DNA of 64,000 bases, from NCBI RefSeq assembly GCF_019024285.1, contig NZ_WMKZ01000002.1, forward strand, positions 124,001 through 188,000, read 5' to 3'. The notes below the pieces were generated by a model. It had not been told where the DNA came from. It saw nothing but the letters and a program-made list of their open reading frames with translations, and did no database searches. The DNA is from Alkalihalobacterium elongatum. GTDB lineage: Bacteria; Bacillota; Bacilli; Bacillales; Bacillaceae_F. The position numbers and the translations under genes are program-made. Below are positions 35,314 through 43,950 of the stretch, piece by piece (within the stretch, counting starts at the first letter, position 1; every line of letters begins with the position of its first letter).

Positions 35314-36072
35314 TTAATAGTTCCATCCAAAGTTTCTTCCTAATAAGTTACACAATCTATCGTTATGAGGTTTATAGAATTCATTTAAGCGATTTCTTGT
35401 TTCTTCATACATAGGGGAATACTTACCAACATTATATTTTCTACTAGTTTCTATATTTGAGGATGGTAATTCTAAAAAGCTTATTAATTGATTTATGTTT
35501 TTAGATGGATCTTTAAAAAACTCTTCACTTTGTAAAATAAGAAATTGTTCTTTTGGAAAGTATCTCATCCATTCTTTAAGATGTTCAGCATAAAAACCTC
35601 TATATAAATATCTCGCTTGGGTTGTTTTTCCTTTTTTAATTAGTTTTTCTTCATTACTAATTACTTGCTCAAAGGATAAATTTTCAAGTCCTCTCTTTAT
35701 TCTATAATGATAATTTGAGTAAACTCTATCAACTGGATTCCTTAATATAACAATTAACTTGACATTAGGCATTAATTTAAAGACCTTTTTAGGAATATGA
35801 GAGTGTTCCAAGTAATTTGGTGTTGCTTCTCCAGTTATACTAATTTCATTTTTATCTAACTGTGGAAATTGAGCTTTGTACCAATCAATACCTTTATTAA
35901 AATGGTCTGGGTTATTAAAGAAATGAATTTCTTTTTTTACTGCAGGAATAACATTAGGATGTTGAATTATATATCTAAAAAGAGAGGTTGTTCCGCTTTT
36001 TTGTGCGCCAATTATTAGGAAGTCGGGCAGTTGATTAGTTTGTTCATAATCAAAATAATAATCTTTTAACAT
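35314..36072 (-). CDS. Sulfotransferase-family protein 4 (NodH/HSST type)
   Basis: 252 aa, ATG behind AAGGAGG at about 12 bases, a long spacing. Canonical Sulfotransfer_1 signatures: DFLIIGAQKSGTTSLFRYI (17-35), KEIHFFNNP, TGEATPNYL and VILRNPVDRVYSNYHYRI (108-125). The KxGTTxL loop, the catalytic-position His in KEIHFF and the RNPxxRxxSxY motif are those of heparan N-deacetylase/sulfotransferase and NodH-type carbohydrate sulfotransferases. Best sulfotransferase candidate in the window. Confidence 0.9.
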   Translation of the reverse strand: MLKDYYFDYEQTNQLPDFLIIGAQKSGTTSLFRYIIQHPNVIPAVKKEIHFFNNPDHFNKGIDWYKAQFPQLDKNEISITGEATPNYLEHSHIPKKVFKLMPNVKLIVILRNPVDRVYSNYHYRIKRGLENLSFEQVISNEEKLIKKGKTTQARYLYRGFYAEHLKEWMRYFPKEQFLILQSEEFFKDPSKNINQLISFLELPSSNIETSRKYNVGKYSPMYEETRNRLNEFYKPHNDRLCNLLGRNFGWNY

Positions 36073-36174
36073 AGTATTAATGGACCTCCTTCCTTTAGAG
36101 TAACGTTACTATCATCATATGTACTTTAATTTTAATTGAAACGGCTGTTAACATTATTTAAAGGAGTTTTGATA

Positions 36175-36900
36175 ATGGTTTCTATCGTAACGAGTACTAT
36201 TAGAGATAATCTTATAGATAATGTTTTTCAAAATTATCAAAATCAAATTTGGGAACCTAAAGAGTTAATTGTAATTTTAAATAAAAATGAAATGGATATT
36301 GTTAAGTGGGAAGTAAAAGCAAAACAATTTAAGAATGTAACCATTTATCAGATGCCAGAAGATCTAACACTCGGGGAATGTTTAAACTTTGGAATCACAA
36401 AAGCAAAATTTGACTATATTGCGAAATTTGATGATGATGATTATTATGGCCCATATTATCTTAATCATTCAATGCACGCTTTTAATCAAACAAATGCTGA
36501 TATTGTTGGAAAAAGAACTGCTTTTATTTATTTTGAGAGCAGAAATTTATTAGCATTACATACACCTAATTTTGAAAAAAGATTTATGACTAAGAACATA
36601 TTTGGACACTATCAACTATTAAAAGGTTCAACTTTAATGTTTAAAAAGGAATTATTAAAAAAAGTTCAATTTCAAAAAAAGAATTTAGGAGAAGATACTG
36701 ACTTCTTAATAGATTGTGTGGTCAATGGATTAAAAATATATTCAACTAGTAAATACGATTATGTAAATATAAGAAGGAAAAACTTATCAGATCATACTTG
36801 GAAGGGTACAGAGAAAAAAATTTTAAAAAAATGCAGAACTATTGCACAAACTAACAACTATCAGCAATTTGTAGTAAGAAAACCCGAAAACCTAAATTGA
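36175..36900 (+). CDS. Short GT2-like glycosyltransferase, FDDDDYY family (copy 2)
   Basis: 241 aa; ATG 36175 (MVSIVTSTIRDN) has AAAGGAG upstream and matches the paralog starts; a longer reading from 36136 is unlikely. Blocks: ELIVILNKNEMDI, LTLGECLNFGITKAKFDYIAKFDDDDYYGPYYL, KRTAFIYFE, HYQLLKGSTLMFKKE. Tandem duplicate of the next gene. GT-A fold with a metal-binding DDD cluster; sugar unknown. Confidence 0.85.
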   Translation: MVSIVTSTIRDNLIDNVFQNYQNQIWEPKELIVILNKNEMDIVKWEVKAKQFKNVTIYQMPEDLTLGECLNFGITKAKFDYIAKFDDDDYYGPYYLNHSMHAFNQTNADIVGKRTAFIYFESRNLLALHTPNFEKRFMTKNIFGHYQLLKGSTLMFKKELLKKVQFQKKNLGEDTDFLIDCVVNGLKIYSTSKYDYVNIRRKNLSDHTWKGTEKKILKKCRTIAQTNNYQQFVVRKPENLN

Positions 36901-36997
36901 TATAATGTGTTTCAATAAGTATATAGAATGAACAGGTGAGTACAACGTTATTTAACTTAGGGTTAGAGAGAAATTTATTTGTAAGGAGTTTTTTAAT

Positions 36998-37726
36998 ATG
37001 GTTTCTATAATTACTTGTACCAATAGGCAAGCCCAAATAGATTATGTTTTTCAAAACTTTCAAAATCAACTATGGGAACCAAAGGAATTAATTGTAATCC
37101 TAAATAAAGACGATATGGATATTAACAAATGGAAAGAGAAAGCTCATAGAATGAAAAATGTAACAATTTATCAAAAACCAGAAATATTGACACTTGGAGA
37201 ATGTTTAAACTTTGGCATAACAAAAGCAAAATTTGACTATATTGCCAAATTTGATGATGACGATTATTATGGGCCGTATTACCTTAGACATTCTATGAAT
37301 TCTTTCAAACAAACAAACGCTTCTGTTGTTGGAAAAAGAACAGCTTTCGTTTATTTTGAAAGGGAGAATGTGTTAGCGCTTCACACACCAAACTATGAGA
37401 ATATGTTTATTACAAAAAAATTACTTGGGCATTATCAACTTGTAAAAGGAGCAACTTTAATATTTAAAAAGAAAATTTTTGAAAGGGTACAGTTTAAGAA
37501 GATCCATCAAGGTGGAGATACACAATTTATTAAAGATTGTTTAGCGCATGGTTTTCAATTCTATTCCACAAATAAATACGATTTTGTCCAAATTAGAAGG
37601 AGCGATTTATCATCCCATACTTGGAAAGAAAAGGAGGAAAGCATACTAAAAAGATGCCAAATTGTGTCACGAACTAAGGATTTTGAAAGCTTTGTAATCA
37701 AGAAGCCTAATGACTTAATTCAATAA
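36998..37726 (+). CDS. Short GT2-like glycosyltransferase, FDDDDYY family (copy 3)
   Basis: 242 aa, ATG with AAGGAG upstream. Very similar to 36175-36900 (shared LTLGECLNFGITKAKF and DYIAKFDDDDYYGPYYL) and more distantly to 28360-29046. The 97-base gap between the tandem copies has no terminator, so both may be on one transcript. No clear sigma-K promoter was found. Confidence 0.85.
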   Translation: MVSIITCTNRQAQIDYVFQNFQNQLWEPKELIVILNKDDMDINKWKEKAHRMKNVTIYQKPEILTLGECLNFGITKAKFDYIAKFDDDDYYGPYYLRHSMNSFKQTNASVVGKRTAFVYFERENVLALHTPNYENMFITKKLLGHYQLVKGATLIFKKKIFERVQFKKIHQGGDTQFIKDCLAHGFQFYSTNKYDFVQIRRSDLSSHTWKEKEESILKRCQIVSRTKDFESFVIKKPNDLIQ

Positions 37727-38531
37727 ATTGTCTTCTTTTATTATTCCTGTCTTGTTTAATGAAAAAATTTCTGATTTATACATTTGAGCGCTAAGTGTGG
37801 TAAGTTTAATAACCCTAATAAAATGCACAACAATGAACTTACCACCACATTTAAAAAAGAATTTCTCACCACCAAGTCGTTTAAGTCTATTAATCACCTT
37901 TTGCTTACTTTCAAATTATCCTATAAACTAAACGGTTTTACTTTTAAAAGTGGTTTATGAGTTCCCGTACAATCCACCAACCTTATAATATACCAAAATG
38001 TACATGGCTTTCTTTTATATACCCATTGTTGACATTGGTAATTTCTAATTCGTCTCTTGTTGACAGATTTTTCTCCATAAAAAACATGCTCATCAAGCAT
38101 ATAAACTCCTTTTGCCCTACTGTAAGAAGATGTTATTAATTATATTAGTAAAGGGTTTTAACCATGTTCCGCCCCCACCTGCTTAAATTAACCCCTTTAT
38201 CTTTTCACATCCTTTTATCATCCCTCTATTTCCTTGTTAGTACACTATTCCCAACCTTAACGGTAAGAAAGTTGTCCTAGTAAGAAAAAGGCTATCCCTG
38301 TAAATAGCTATTTTAAAAACTAATCTTCTCTAAGCCCCCCGTTTTACACAGTAACCTGAATACTATATTCCTAAAATTTTTGGATGAAAGTATGATTTTT
38401 TAAAAAATAACTAGGACTTTACCCATTTTCTGTTGTTACACTAGGATATTGTCACGTCTATCCCCTGCCCATTAATACGATATATTAGCCACTAATTGTA
38501 TTTTTTATTGTTGTAAGGAAGGAGTTCGCAG
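37727..38531. other. Intergenic region with an rfbA remnant and shared upstream sequence
   Basis: About 800 bases with no intact gene. 37921-38130 is a degenerate rfbA 3' part (separate entry). 38401-38531 resembles the region left of the intact rfbA (46721-46900), including AxTAGGACT and CCACxAATTGT blocks. Between them (38131-38400) nothing recognisable. Confidence 0.6.
37921..38130 (-). pseudogene. Degenerate rfbA (glucose-1-phosphate thymidylyltransferase) 3' fragment
   Basis: On the minus strand, across frameshifts and an in-frame stop, it reads GVYMLDEHVF, ELEITNVNNGYIKESHVHF, GWWIV and GTHKPL. The intact rfbA (45757-46512) has [41 protein letters not shown] at matching places. About the last 70 codons of a former second rfbA copy. 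Confidence 0.88.
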
Positions 38532-38624
38532 ATGAGTACTTACGAAATTGGAGCAGGGTGTGTAGGATTTACAAAAAAAATTAGATACATCGGCTTCCAC
38601 TATTTAGGGGTGGGGCAATTATGA
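38532..38624 (+). CDS. Short upstream ORF (30 aa) overlapping the epimerase start
   Basis: 30 codons starting at ATG with a strong AAGGAAGGAG eight bases upstream; encodes MSTYEIGAGCVGFTKKIRY... and ends in GVGQL. Its TGA overlaps the ATG of the epimerase gene (ATGA). No family recognised. Either a coupled leader peptide controlling epimerase translation or a small protein. Confidence 0.45.
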   Translation: MSTYEIGAGCVGFTKKIRYIGFHYLGVGQL

Positions 38625-39577
38625 AGATATTAGTGACAGGTGCTGCAGGCTTTATCGGTTCACACCTATGTGAACACCTATTACTTGATAAAGAGAATGA
38701 AGTGATTGGTGTGGATGGCTTTTTAGGGTTTACCGCCTCTTCCATCAAACAACGTAACCTTCATCATCTCATAAAAAATCCACGATTCCAACTGATAAAA
38801 CATGACCTACTTCATATTAACTGGGAAGAGTATTTAAAGGATATAGATATCATCTACCATTTAGCTGGGATGCCAGGAGTGAGATCTAGTTGGGGTAAGG
38901 AATTCGACATTTATGTTTCTTATAATATTAATGTCACCCAGCGGTTACTAGAAGCCTGCCGTACACTGCCTATTAAGAAATTCATTTATGCTTCTACTTC
39001 TTCTGCGTACGGTGATAGGACAGGAAAAGTGACTGAAGATGCAACTTGCAAACCTCTATCCCCATATGGTGTGACAAAACTAACTGGAGAATATTTGTGT
39101 AAAGTCTATCATGAAAATGACGGTGTACCCATTGTAATTTTAAGGTACTTTACTGTATATGGACCTAGACAACGACCTGATATGGCCTTTCACCGTTTTA
39201 TAAAAAAAATGGTATTAGATCAACCTATTCAAGTCTATGGTGACGGTAAGCAGACTAGAGATTTTACGTATATTTCTGATTGCGTTAAAGGAACTGCAGC
39301 TACACTTTATACAAACAAACCAATTATTGGAGAAACAATTAACATAGGTGGAAAAGAAAGAGCCTCTGTTTTAGAGACCATTTCGATAATAGAAAAACAT
39401 TTGCAAAAAGAAGCTAAAATAGAGTTTACGGGAAATACTCGTGGTGAACCGAAACATACCTGGGCTGATATCTCAAAAGCTCAAATGTTACTTCACTACC
39501 AGCCAAAGGTCTCTCTCAAATTAGGATTACAAAAAGAAATTGGTGATATCAGATTACTTTACGAGGGGGTGGTGTAA
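38621..39577 (+). CDS. NAD-dependent sugar epimerase/dehydratase (extended SDR)
   Basis: 318 aa, ATG with GGGGTGGGG upstream. Extended SDR: VTGAAGFIGSHLCEHL (NAD-binding GxxGxxG), YHLAGMPGVRSSWG, STSSAYGD, the catalytic YGVTK (Tyr/Lys) and RYFTVYGPRQRPDM. Fits UDP-glucose 4-epimerase/UDP-glucuronate epimerase-like enzymes acting on a nucleotide sugar. Two bases before a GT4 gene, so it probably makes the sugar that the GT4 uses. A degenerate copy of its 5' end lies at 46931-47000. Confidence 0.9.
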   Translation: MKILVTGAAGFIGSHLCEHLLLDKENEVIGVDGFLGFTASSIKQRNLHHLIKNPRFQLIKHDLLHINWEEYLKDIDIIYHLAGMPGVRSSWGKEFDIYVSYNINVTQRLLEACRTLPIKKFIYASTSSAYGDRTGKVTEDATCKPLSPYGVTKLTGEYLCKVYHENDGVPIVILRYFTVYGPRQRPDMAFHRFIKKMVLDQPIQVYGDGKQTRDFTYISDCVKGTAATLYTNKPIIGETINIGGKERASVLETISIIEKHLQKEAKIEFTGNTRGEPKHTWADISKAQMLLHYQPKVSLKLGLQKEIGDIRLLYEGVV

Positions 39578-39579
39578 CT

Positions 39580-40719
39580 ATGAAAGTTGCTTTAGTATGT
39601 ACGGAAAACCTCCCCTCTCCTGCAATAAAAGGTGGTGCCATTCAAGTTTTGATTGACGGAATAGTACCCTTATTAGGCGAAAAATATGATATTACGATCT
39701 TTTCTGTAGCTGATCATATTCTACCGAAACAAGAAATCATCGATAACATTCATTATATCCGAGTGCCTTATAAAAATTATTTACGGGAAGTAAAAAAATA
39801 TTTATCAAAATCCCAGTTTGATATTATCCAAGTATACAATCGTCCAAAAGCCATACTTCACTATAAAGAAGTAGCCCCTAACAGTAAGTTTATTCTAAGC
39901 CTTCATAATGATGTGATGCGCGAGGATAAAATACCTTATGAACTAGGAAAAAAAGTAATCGATGTTTGCGATCGAATCTTAACAATTAGTCATTTTATTA
40001 AGGAAAAAGTCATAAAACGGTTCCCAGAAGGGGAGAAGAAGACAACCGTTGCCTATTCTGGTGTTAACTTAAAAGATTTTTCACCAGTTTGGTCTTCTCA
40101 TATTCAACCTATTCGGCAACATTATCGAGAAAAGTATGGCGTTAAAGATCAAAAAGTTATATTGTTTGCTGGACGCCTCTGTAAATCTAAAGGACCCCAC
40201 CTGCTAATTCAAGCAATGAAAAGTATATTAAAAAGACAACCTAATGCCGTTTTAGTTATAGCTGGCGGGAAATGGTTTAGTGATAATTCGGTTAACCATT
40301 ATGTACATTTTCTCCACCAATTAGCTAAACCATTAAAGAACAAAGTTATTTTCACAAAATTTATTCCAGCACAAGAGATACCGAAATTCTTCCTTATGGC
40401 TGATCTTTTTGTTTGTAGTTCACAATGGGAGGAACCACTTGCCAGAGTGCATTATGAAGCTATGGCTACTGGACTTCCGATTATAACGACAAACCGAGGC
40501 GGCAACACCGAAGTCATTAGCCATTTAAAGAATGGATACGTTATTGATGATTACAATCAACCAGAGGCGTTTGCAGATGCGATTGATTACTATTTATCGA
40601 ATCCGACAGTCGCTTCAAAGCTTGCTGTAAATGGTCGATTACTCGTCGAAGAACATTTTCAATATAAACATACCGTTAAGAGGCTTGAAACAGCTTATGA
40701 GTCTGTAAAGAAAGTATAA
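39580..40719 (+). CDS. CotSA/YtcC-like GT4 glycosyltransferase
   Basis: 379 aa, ATG with GAGGGGGTGG upstream. GT4: VALVCTENLPSPAIKGGAIQVLI, ILFAGRLCKSKGPHLLIQAM, CSSQWEEPLARVHYEAMATGLPIITTNRGGN. Paralog of the N-terminal 385 residues of 52585-54459, and both resemble the spore-coat glycosyltransferases CotSA and YtcC. Forms an operon with the preceding epimerase and a terminator follows. Confidence 0.9.
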   Translation: MKVALVCTENLPSPAIKGGAIQVLIDGIVPLLGEKYDITIFSVADHILPKQEIIDNIHYIRVPYKNYLREVKKYLSKSQFDIIQVYNRPKAILHYKEVAPNSKFILSLHNDVMREDKIPYELGKKVIDVCDRILTISHFIKEKVIKRFPEGEKKTTVAYSGVNLKDFSPVWSSHIQPIRQHYREKYGVKDQKVILFAGRLCKSKGPHLLIQAMKSILKRQPNAVLVIAGGKWFSDNSVNHYVHFLHQLAKPLKNKVIFTKFIPAQEIPKFFLMADLFVCSSQWEEPLARVHYEAMATGLPIITTNRGGNTEVISHLKNGYVIDDYNQPEAFADAIDYYLSNPTVASKLAVNGRLLVEEHFQYKHTVKRLETAYESVKKV

Positions 40720-40736
40720 TAAAATAAATTAGCAAT

Positions 40737-40781
40737 AAGGGATTGACTATAAAACGTTCTCCATGACAATCCCCTTGTTTT
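40737..40781 (+). terminator. Terminator after the epimerase/GT4 operon
   Basis: Stem AAGGGATTG/CAATCCCCTT with T-rich tail. The same AGGGATTGACTAT...CAATCCC element follows the sat gene at 52393. Confidence 0.75.
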
Positions 40782-40891
40782 ATATTTTTAATATTCATTT
40801 TTATAGTTACATTTACTCAAATATTCCACCCTAAACTTTCTGAAACAAATTAAATTCCATCCCCTATCGGCATTAATAAAACCTTTTAAGA

Positions 40892-40939
40892 AGCGCACCA
40901 TGTGCCAACACCGTATCCTCTGGTCTTGGCACTAGCGCT
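40892..40939. repeat. GC-rich interrupted hairpin
   Basis: AGCGC...GTGCCA pairs with TGGCAC...GCGCT; in addition CATGTGCCAACAC pairs with GTGTTGGCCATG just outside, at 40979-40990. An intergenic structured element near the 3' end of the minus-strand rfb operon. Confidence 0.5.
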
Positions 40940-40990
40940 CCTCAAACTTATTCTAGCCTTCCCTTGCTCAAACTCACAGTGTTGGCCATG

Positions 40991-41698
40991 TTAATTTTTT
41001 AGTTTTCGATCCAATAAATGAGTTGCTAATTGATAAAGTTCGATGTCCTTCTGATTTTTTTCTTTGATGACTTCTCTAACTTCATTAGCTATTTCACTTT
41101 TTTTGGGTTTATTAGGGTTAACATTTACTTTTGATATATTACAAATATTCCACCCTAGCGAATCGTTTAACAATTTAATTGACTCATTAAATCGCTCAGT
41201 AATTCCCACTACCGAAAAATACTTAGTTATATTTTCTTTAGCAACGTCTAAATCGTAATTCCAACCATGCCCATTTAATAAACAAGTTTGGCGATTATAT
41301 ACTGCCCAATGAAATGCCTTTTCAGAAACAAACTCATATAACGAGGTCTGATTCATTTTATAATAATACGGATGGATAGGGTTTGATTTCATATAATAGT
41401 AGGCTGAGATTACTCTTTCTATTGGGTCACGAAGAAAAGTTATATAGGTGAAATTTTTCTGCGGTAAATATTTGTGTACTCCAAAAGGGAAGTGTCCTCT
41501 CACTACTTCTAATTTTTCTTTAGGTCCAATTGCGTTAAAATAATCCGCAACTTTTTCTTCGCCATACTTTGGTGAGATCATCGTATAATTATTTTCATAT
41601 TGCTTTTCAATTAACGAATTAAATGTAGAGCCCGCAGTTTTTGGAATATGCAAAAAAATGATCACACTATTTGTCTCTTTTTCTTTATTAAAAATCAT
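40991..41698 (-). CDS. Sulfotransferase-family protein 5 (HIPKTAG type)
   Basis: 235 aa from ATG 41698, preceded by AAAGGTGG; the reading from 41707 starts inside that site. PAPS loop FLHIPKTAGSTFNSLI (about 15-30) and FLRDPIERVISAYYYM (about 88-103). VNPNKPKKSEIANE near the end parallels 29070-29762. Last gene of the rfbABDC operon (82-base gap), which places sulfation on the same transcript as dTDP-rhamnose synthesis. Confidence 0.85.
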   Translation of the reverse strand: MIFNKEKETNSVIIFLHIPKTAGSTFNSLIEKQYENNYTMISPKYGEEKVADYFNAIGPKEKLEVVRGHFPFGVHKYLPQKNFTYITFLRDPIERVISAYYYMKSNPIHPYYYKMNQTSLYEFVSEKAFHWAVYNRQTCLLNGHGWNYDLDVAKENITKYFSVVGITERFNESIKLLNDSLGWNICNISKVNVNPNKPKKSEIANEVREVIKEKNQKDIELYQLATHLLDRKLKN

Positions 41699-41780
41699 AA
41701 TTTCCACCTTTTTTTAACATAATTAATTCTCCCTTTCCTAACAATCATAAGAATAATACTTATCGGAGATTAAGTTTATT

Positions 41781-43424
41781 CTACTTTTTCTTAATCTGAT
41801 ATTTAATTTGTGGCGCTTTTTTTACCTTTTTATCATTTTTATTGCGCTCATAGCTCCAACGGATATTTTTCATTTTGCCTTGTCCCATTTCTATTAGTTC
41901 ATTTACGTATTGATTATAGATCGTGTATATTGGGTTTGATTGATCTGGAACATATAATTTTGTAACCTTTAAATTTGCTCCTGAATCAAAGCCCGAGAAA
42001 TGCACAAATTTCAGTCTTTTATTGTTTACAAGGAGCTCATTCTCAGACCTATGAATAGAACGTTTCGATAAATTCCAAGGAGCAACATTATAACCAGGAT
42101 GCTTTAGAATAAATACATCAAAAAAACAAGGTGCTAGATTGACCCATTTTTGATCTGTAAATAACCCGTTCGGAGTATCATCATAGCAATATTGAGATAA
42201 CCGATCAGACCACCAAGATATAAACCTCTCAGAATTAGGACTTCTACTTATTGCAAGAAAACCTAGATTAAATGTTCCTTTTTGAAGTAATTGAATTTCA
42301 TTGCCTCTAATGGCTGTAATATGATTTTTATCTTCAGGTTCTAATGTATGTGGAGTAACAACGATCGAATGCTTTTCTAATATGGAATTAAGCTCATTAA
42401 AAGTATCCATAACATAAATATCTGGGTCTAGATAAATAAATTTATTATTGTGTTTATAGGTTCTTAATAAATAACTAAACAGTGCTCCTTTAACAGCAGT
42501 TGATGCTTCTAGCGCATTATATTTCATAATAAATTTATTGAAATTTTCAATCTCTAAATCCTTTGCCAAAATAACCTTGTCAAAATAAGAAAACTTTTCA
42601 GCTGTCGGGTGTATGTCCGATTCTACTAAACAAATAATTACTTTCGAATTAGGGTGAAACTTTTTAATTGACTTTGCCAACACCTTTGCTTTTGGTAAAT
42701 AGTTAGCACATATTGAAGTACAAAAGATAAGCTCATCTTCTAGTGTTTGTTCAGTACTTGCAACAACCTTCGTTGTGTTATCTAGTATTTCTTTGGTCCC
42801 GATAGCATTTGTTTGGTTAGAAGTTATTTCTTTATCTTTAGTCAAACTCCAATACGCAATTAACCCTTTTTCATTACCAGCTAAAAATTCATTCATTTGT
42901 TCACTTATTTCCTTATCTGTTTTTGCAAAATTCCAAATTCGAACATCTTTTAATAACCCCTCATAATGGCCATAAGGGTTATGTCCCCCTATAGATCCTG
43001 ATGGGTAAATATTGACTTTTTTACTAGTTAACCCATTTTTAACAAGCTTGCCATTAATATAAAGCGATGGAGTTTTATTTCGATAGACTATTGCTACATG
43101 GGTCCATTCTGAAATATTTCTTTTATATACAAGTATAGGTGGAAGGTAATTTACACTATGTTCACAAACTATAACCCCATTTGTCCCTACAGATACACCA
43201 ACTCCTGCTGCAGTTTTCTCCATTGCATTTCCAGGACCTATAACGAACCTTTGGCCGTTAATCGCACCCGTTCCACTCGTACTCTCCTTTTTCTCCATGT
43301 CTTGTCTAGCACTTGGTTGAGCCCAAAATTCAATTGTAAAAGTATTAGAAACTTCTTCAAAAAGAGACTTAGTTTGAATAACTTCTATCCCTGTAAAAAG
43401 TACGCCATCATCTTTATTTTCCAT
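41781..43424 (-). CDS. LamG-like domain fused to GT8-like glycosyltransferase
   Basis: 547 aa from ATG 43424 (AAGGAGGGG upstream); the longer reading to 43559 overlaps rfbC and lacks a site. Residues 1-195: LamG-like (TFTIEFWAQPS; WTHVAIVYRNKTPSLYINGKLV; LKDVRIWNFAKT). About 235-500: a GT-A domain with ELIFCTSICANYLPKAKVLA, YLDPDIYVMD (DxD) and FNLGFLAIS, similar to GT8-type enzymes. Between rfbC and a sulfotransferase in the sigma-K rfb operon. Confidence 0.85.
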   Translation of the reverse strand: MENKDDGVLFTGIEVIQTKSLFEEVSNTFTIEFWAQPSARQDMEKKESTSGTGAINGQRFVIGPGNAMEKTAAGVGVSVGTNGVIVCEHSVNYLPPILVYKRNISEWTHVAIVYRNKTPSLYINGKLVKNGLTSKKVNIYPSGSIGGHNPYGHYEGLLKDVRIWNFAKTDKEISEQMNEFLAGNEKGLIAYWSLTKDKEITSNQTNAIGTKEILDNTTKVVASTEQTLEDELIFCTSICANYLPKAKVLAKSIKKFHPNSKVIICLVESDIHPTAEKFSYFDKVILAKDLEIENFNKFIMKYNALEASTAVKGALFSYLLRTYKHNNKFIYLDPDIYVMDTFNELNSILEKHSIVVTPHTLEPEDKNHITAIRGNEIQLLQKGTFNLGFLAISRSPNSERFISWWSDRLSQYCYDDTPNGLFTDQKWVNLAPCFFDVFILKHPGYNVAPWNLSKRSIHRSENELLVNNKRLKFVHFSGFDSGANLKVTKLYVPDQSNPIYTIYNQYVNELIEMGQGKMKNIRWSYERNKNDKKVKKAPQIKYQIKKK

Positions 43425-43494
43425 TTCTATCCCCTCCTTTTTCACCTCGTTCATCTTGACTAATAGGTAGACGTAGTCTGTTTCTTTTTCATCT

Positions 43495-43950
43495 TTACCG
43501 GTTTTTAGTCTCCCAATTAAAACCGATAGTTGGGTCATTCCACGGTATTCTTTTCTCATCAGGACTTAAAGCATTATAAGACTTCGTTGTGAAATAAATA
43601 ATTGTTGCTGGTTTTTGACCTAATACTCGATATCCATGGGCCACACCCTTAGGGATTAGTAACACGACTGGATTGTCTTCACCCATATAATAAACATCCG
43701 TTTCTCCGTAAGTAGCTGAGCTTTTCCGTAAATCATATAATACAACTTGAGCATGACCAGAAGGGAAAAACCATACATCATCTTGTTCCTCATGGTAATG
43801 AAAGGCTTTTATTACTCCTGGATAATTCATTGACCAAGACGCTTGCCCAAATTGTTCTAATAAATCATCATCATCTCTAATTAATTCAGCAAAAAAACCT
43901 CGATCATCGCAGTGCTTTAGCAGTTTCTTCACCTTCACTCCTTCAATCAT
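43495..43950 (-). CDS. rfbC: dTDP-4-dehydrorhamnose 3,5-epimerase
   Basis: 151 aa, ATG with GGAGG upstream; overlaps rfbD by 8 bases. Cupin-type RmlC family: WSMNYPGVIKAFHYHEEQDDVWFFPSG (catalytic His in the AFHYH region), QVVLYDLRKSSATYG, PKGVAHGYRVLG. Shorter than enterobacterial RmlC (about 180 aa) but close in length to B. subtilis SpsL. Third step of dTDP-L-rhamnose synthesis. Confidence 0.9.
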   Translation of the reverse strand: MIEGVKVKKLLKHCDDRGFFAELIRDDDDLLEQFGQASWSMNYPGVIKAFHYHEEQDDVWFFPSGHAQVVLYDLRKSSATYGETDVYYMGEDNPVVLLIPKGVAHGYRVLGQKPATIIYFTTKSYNALSPDEKRIPWNDPTIGFNWETKNR

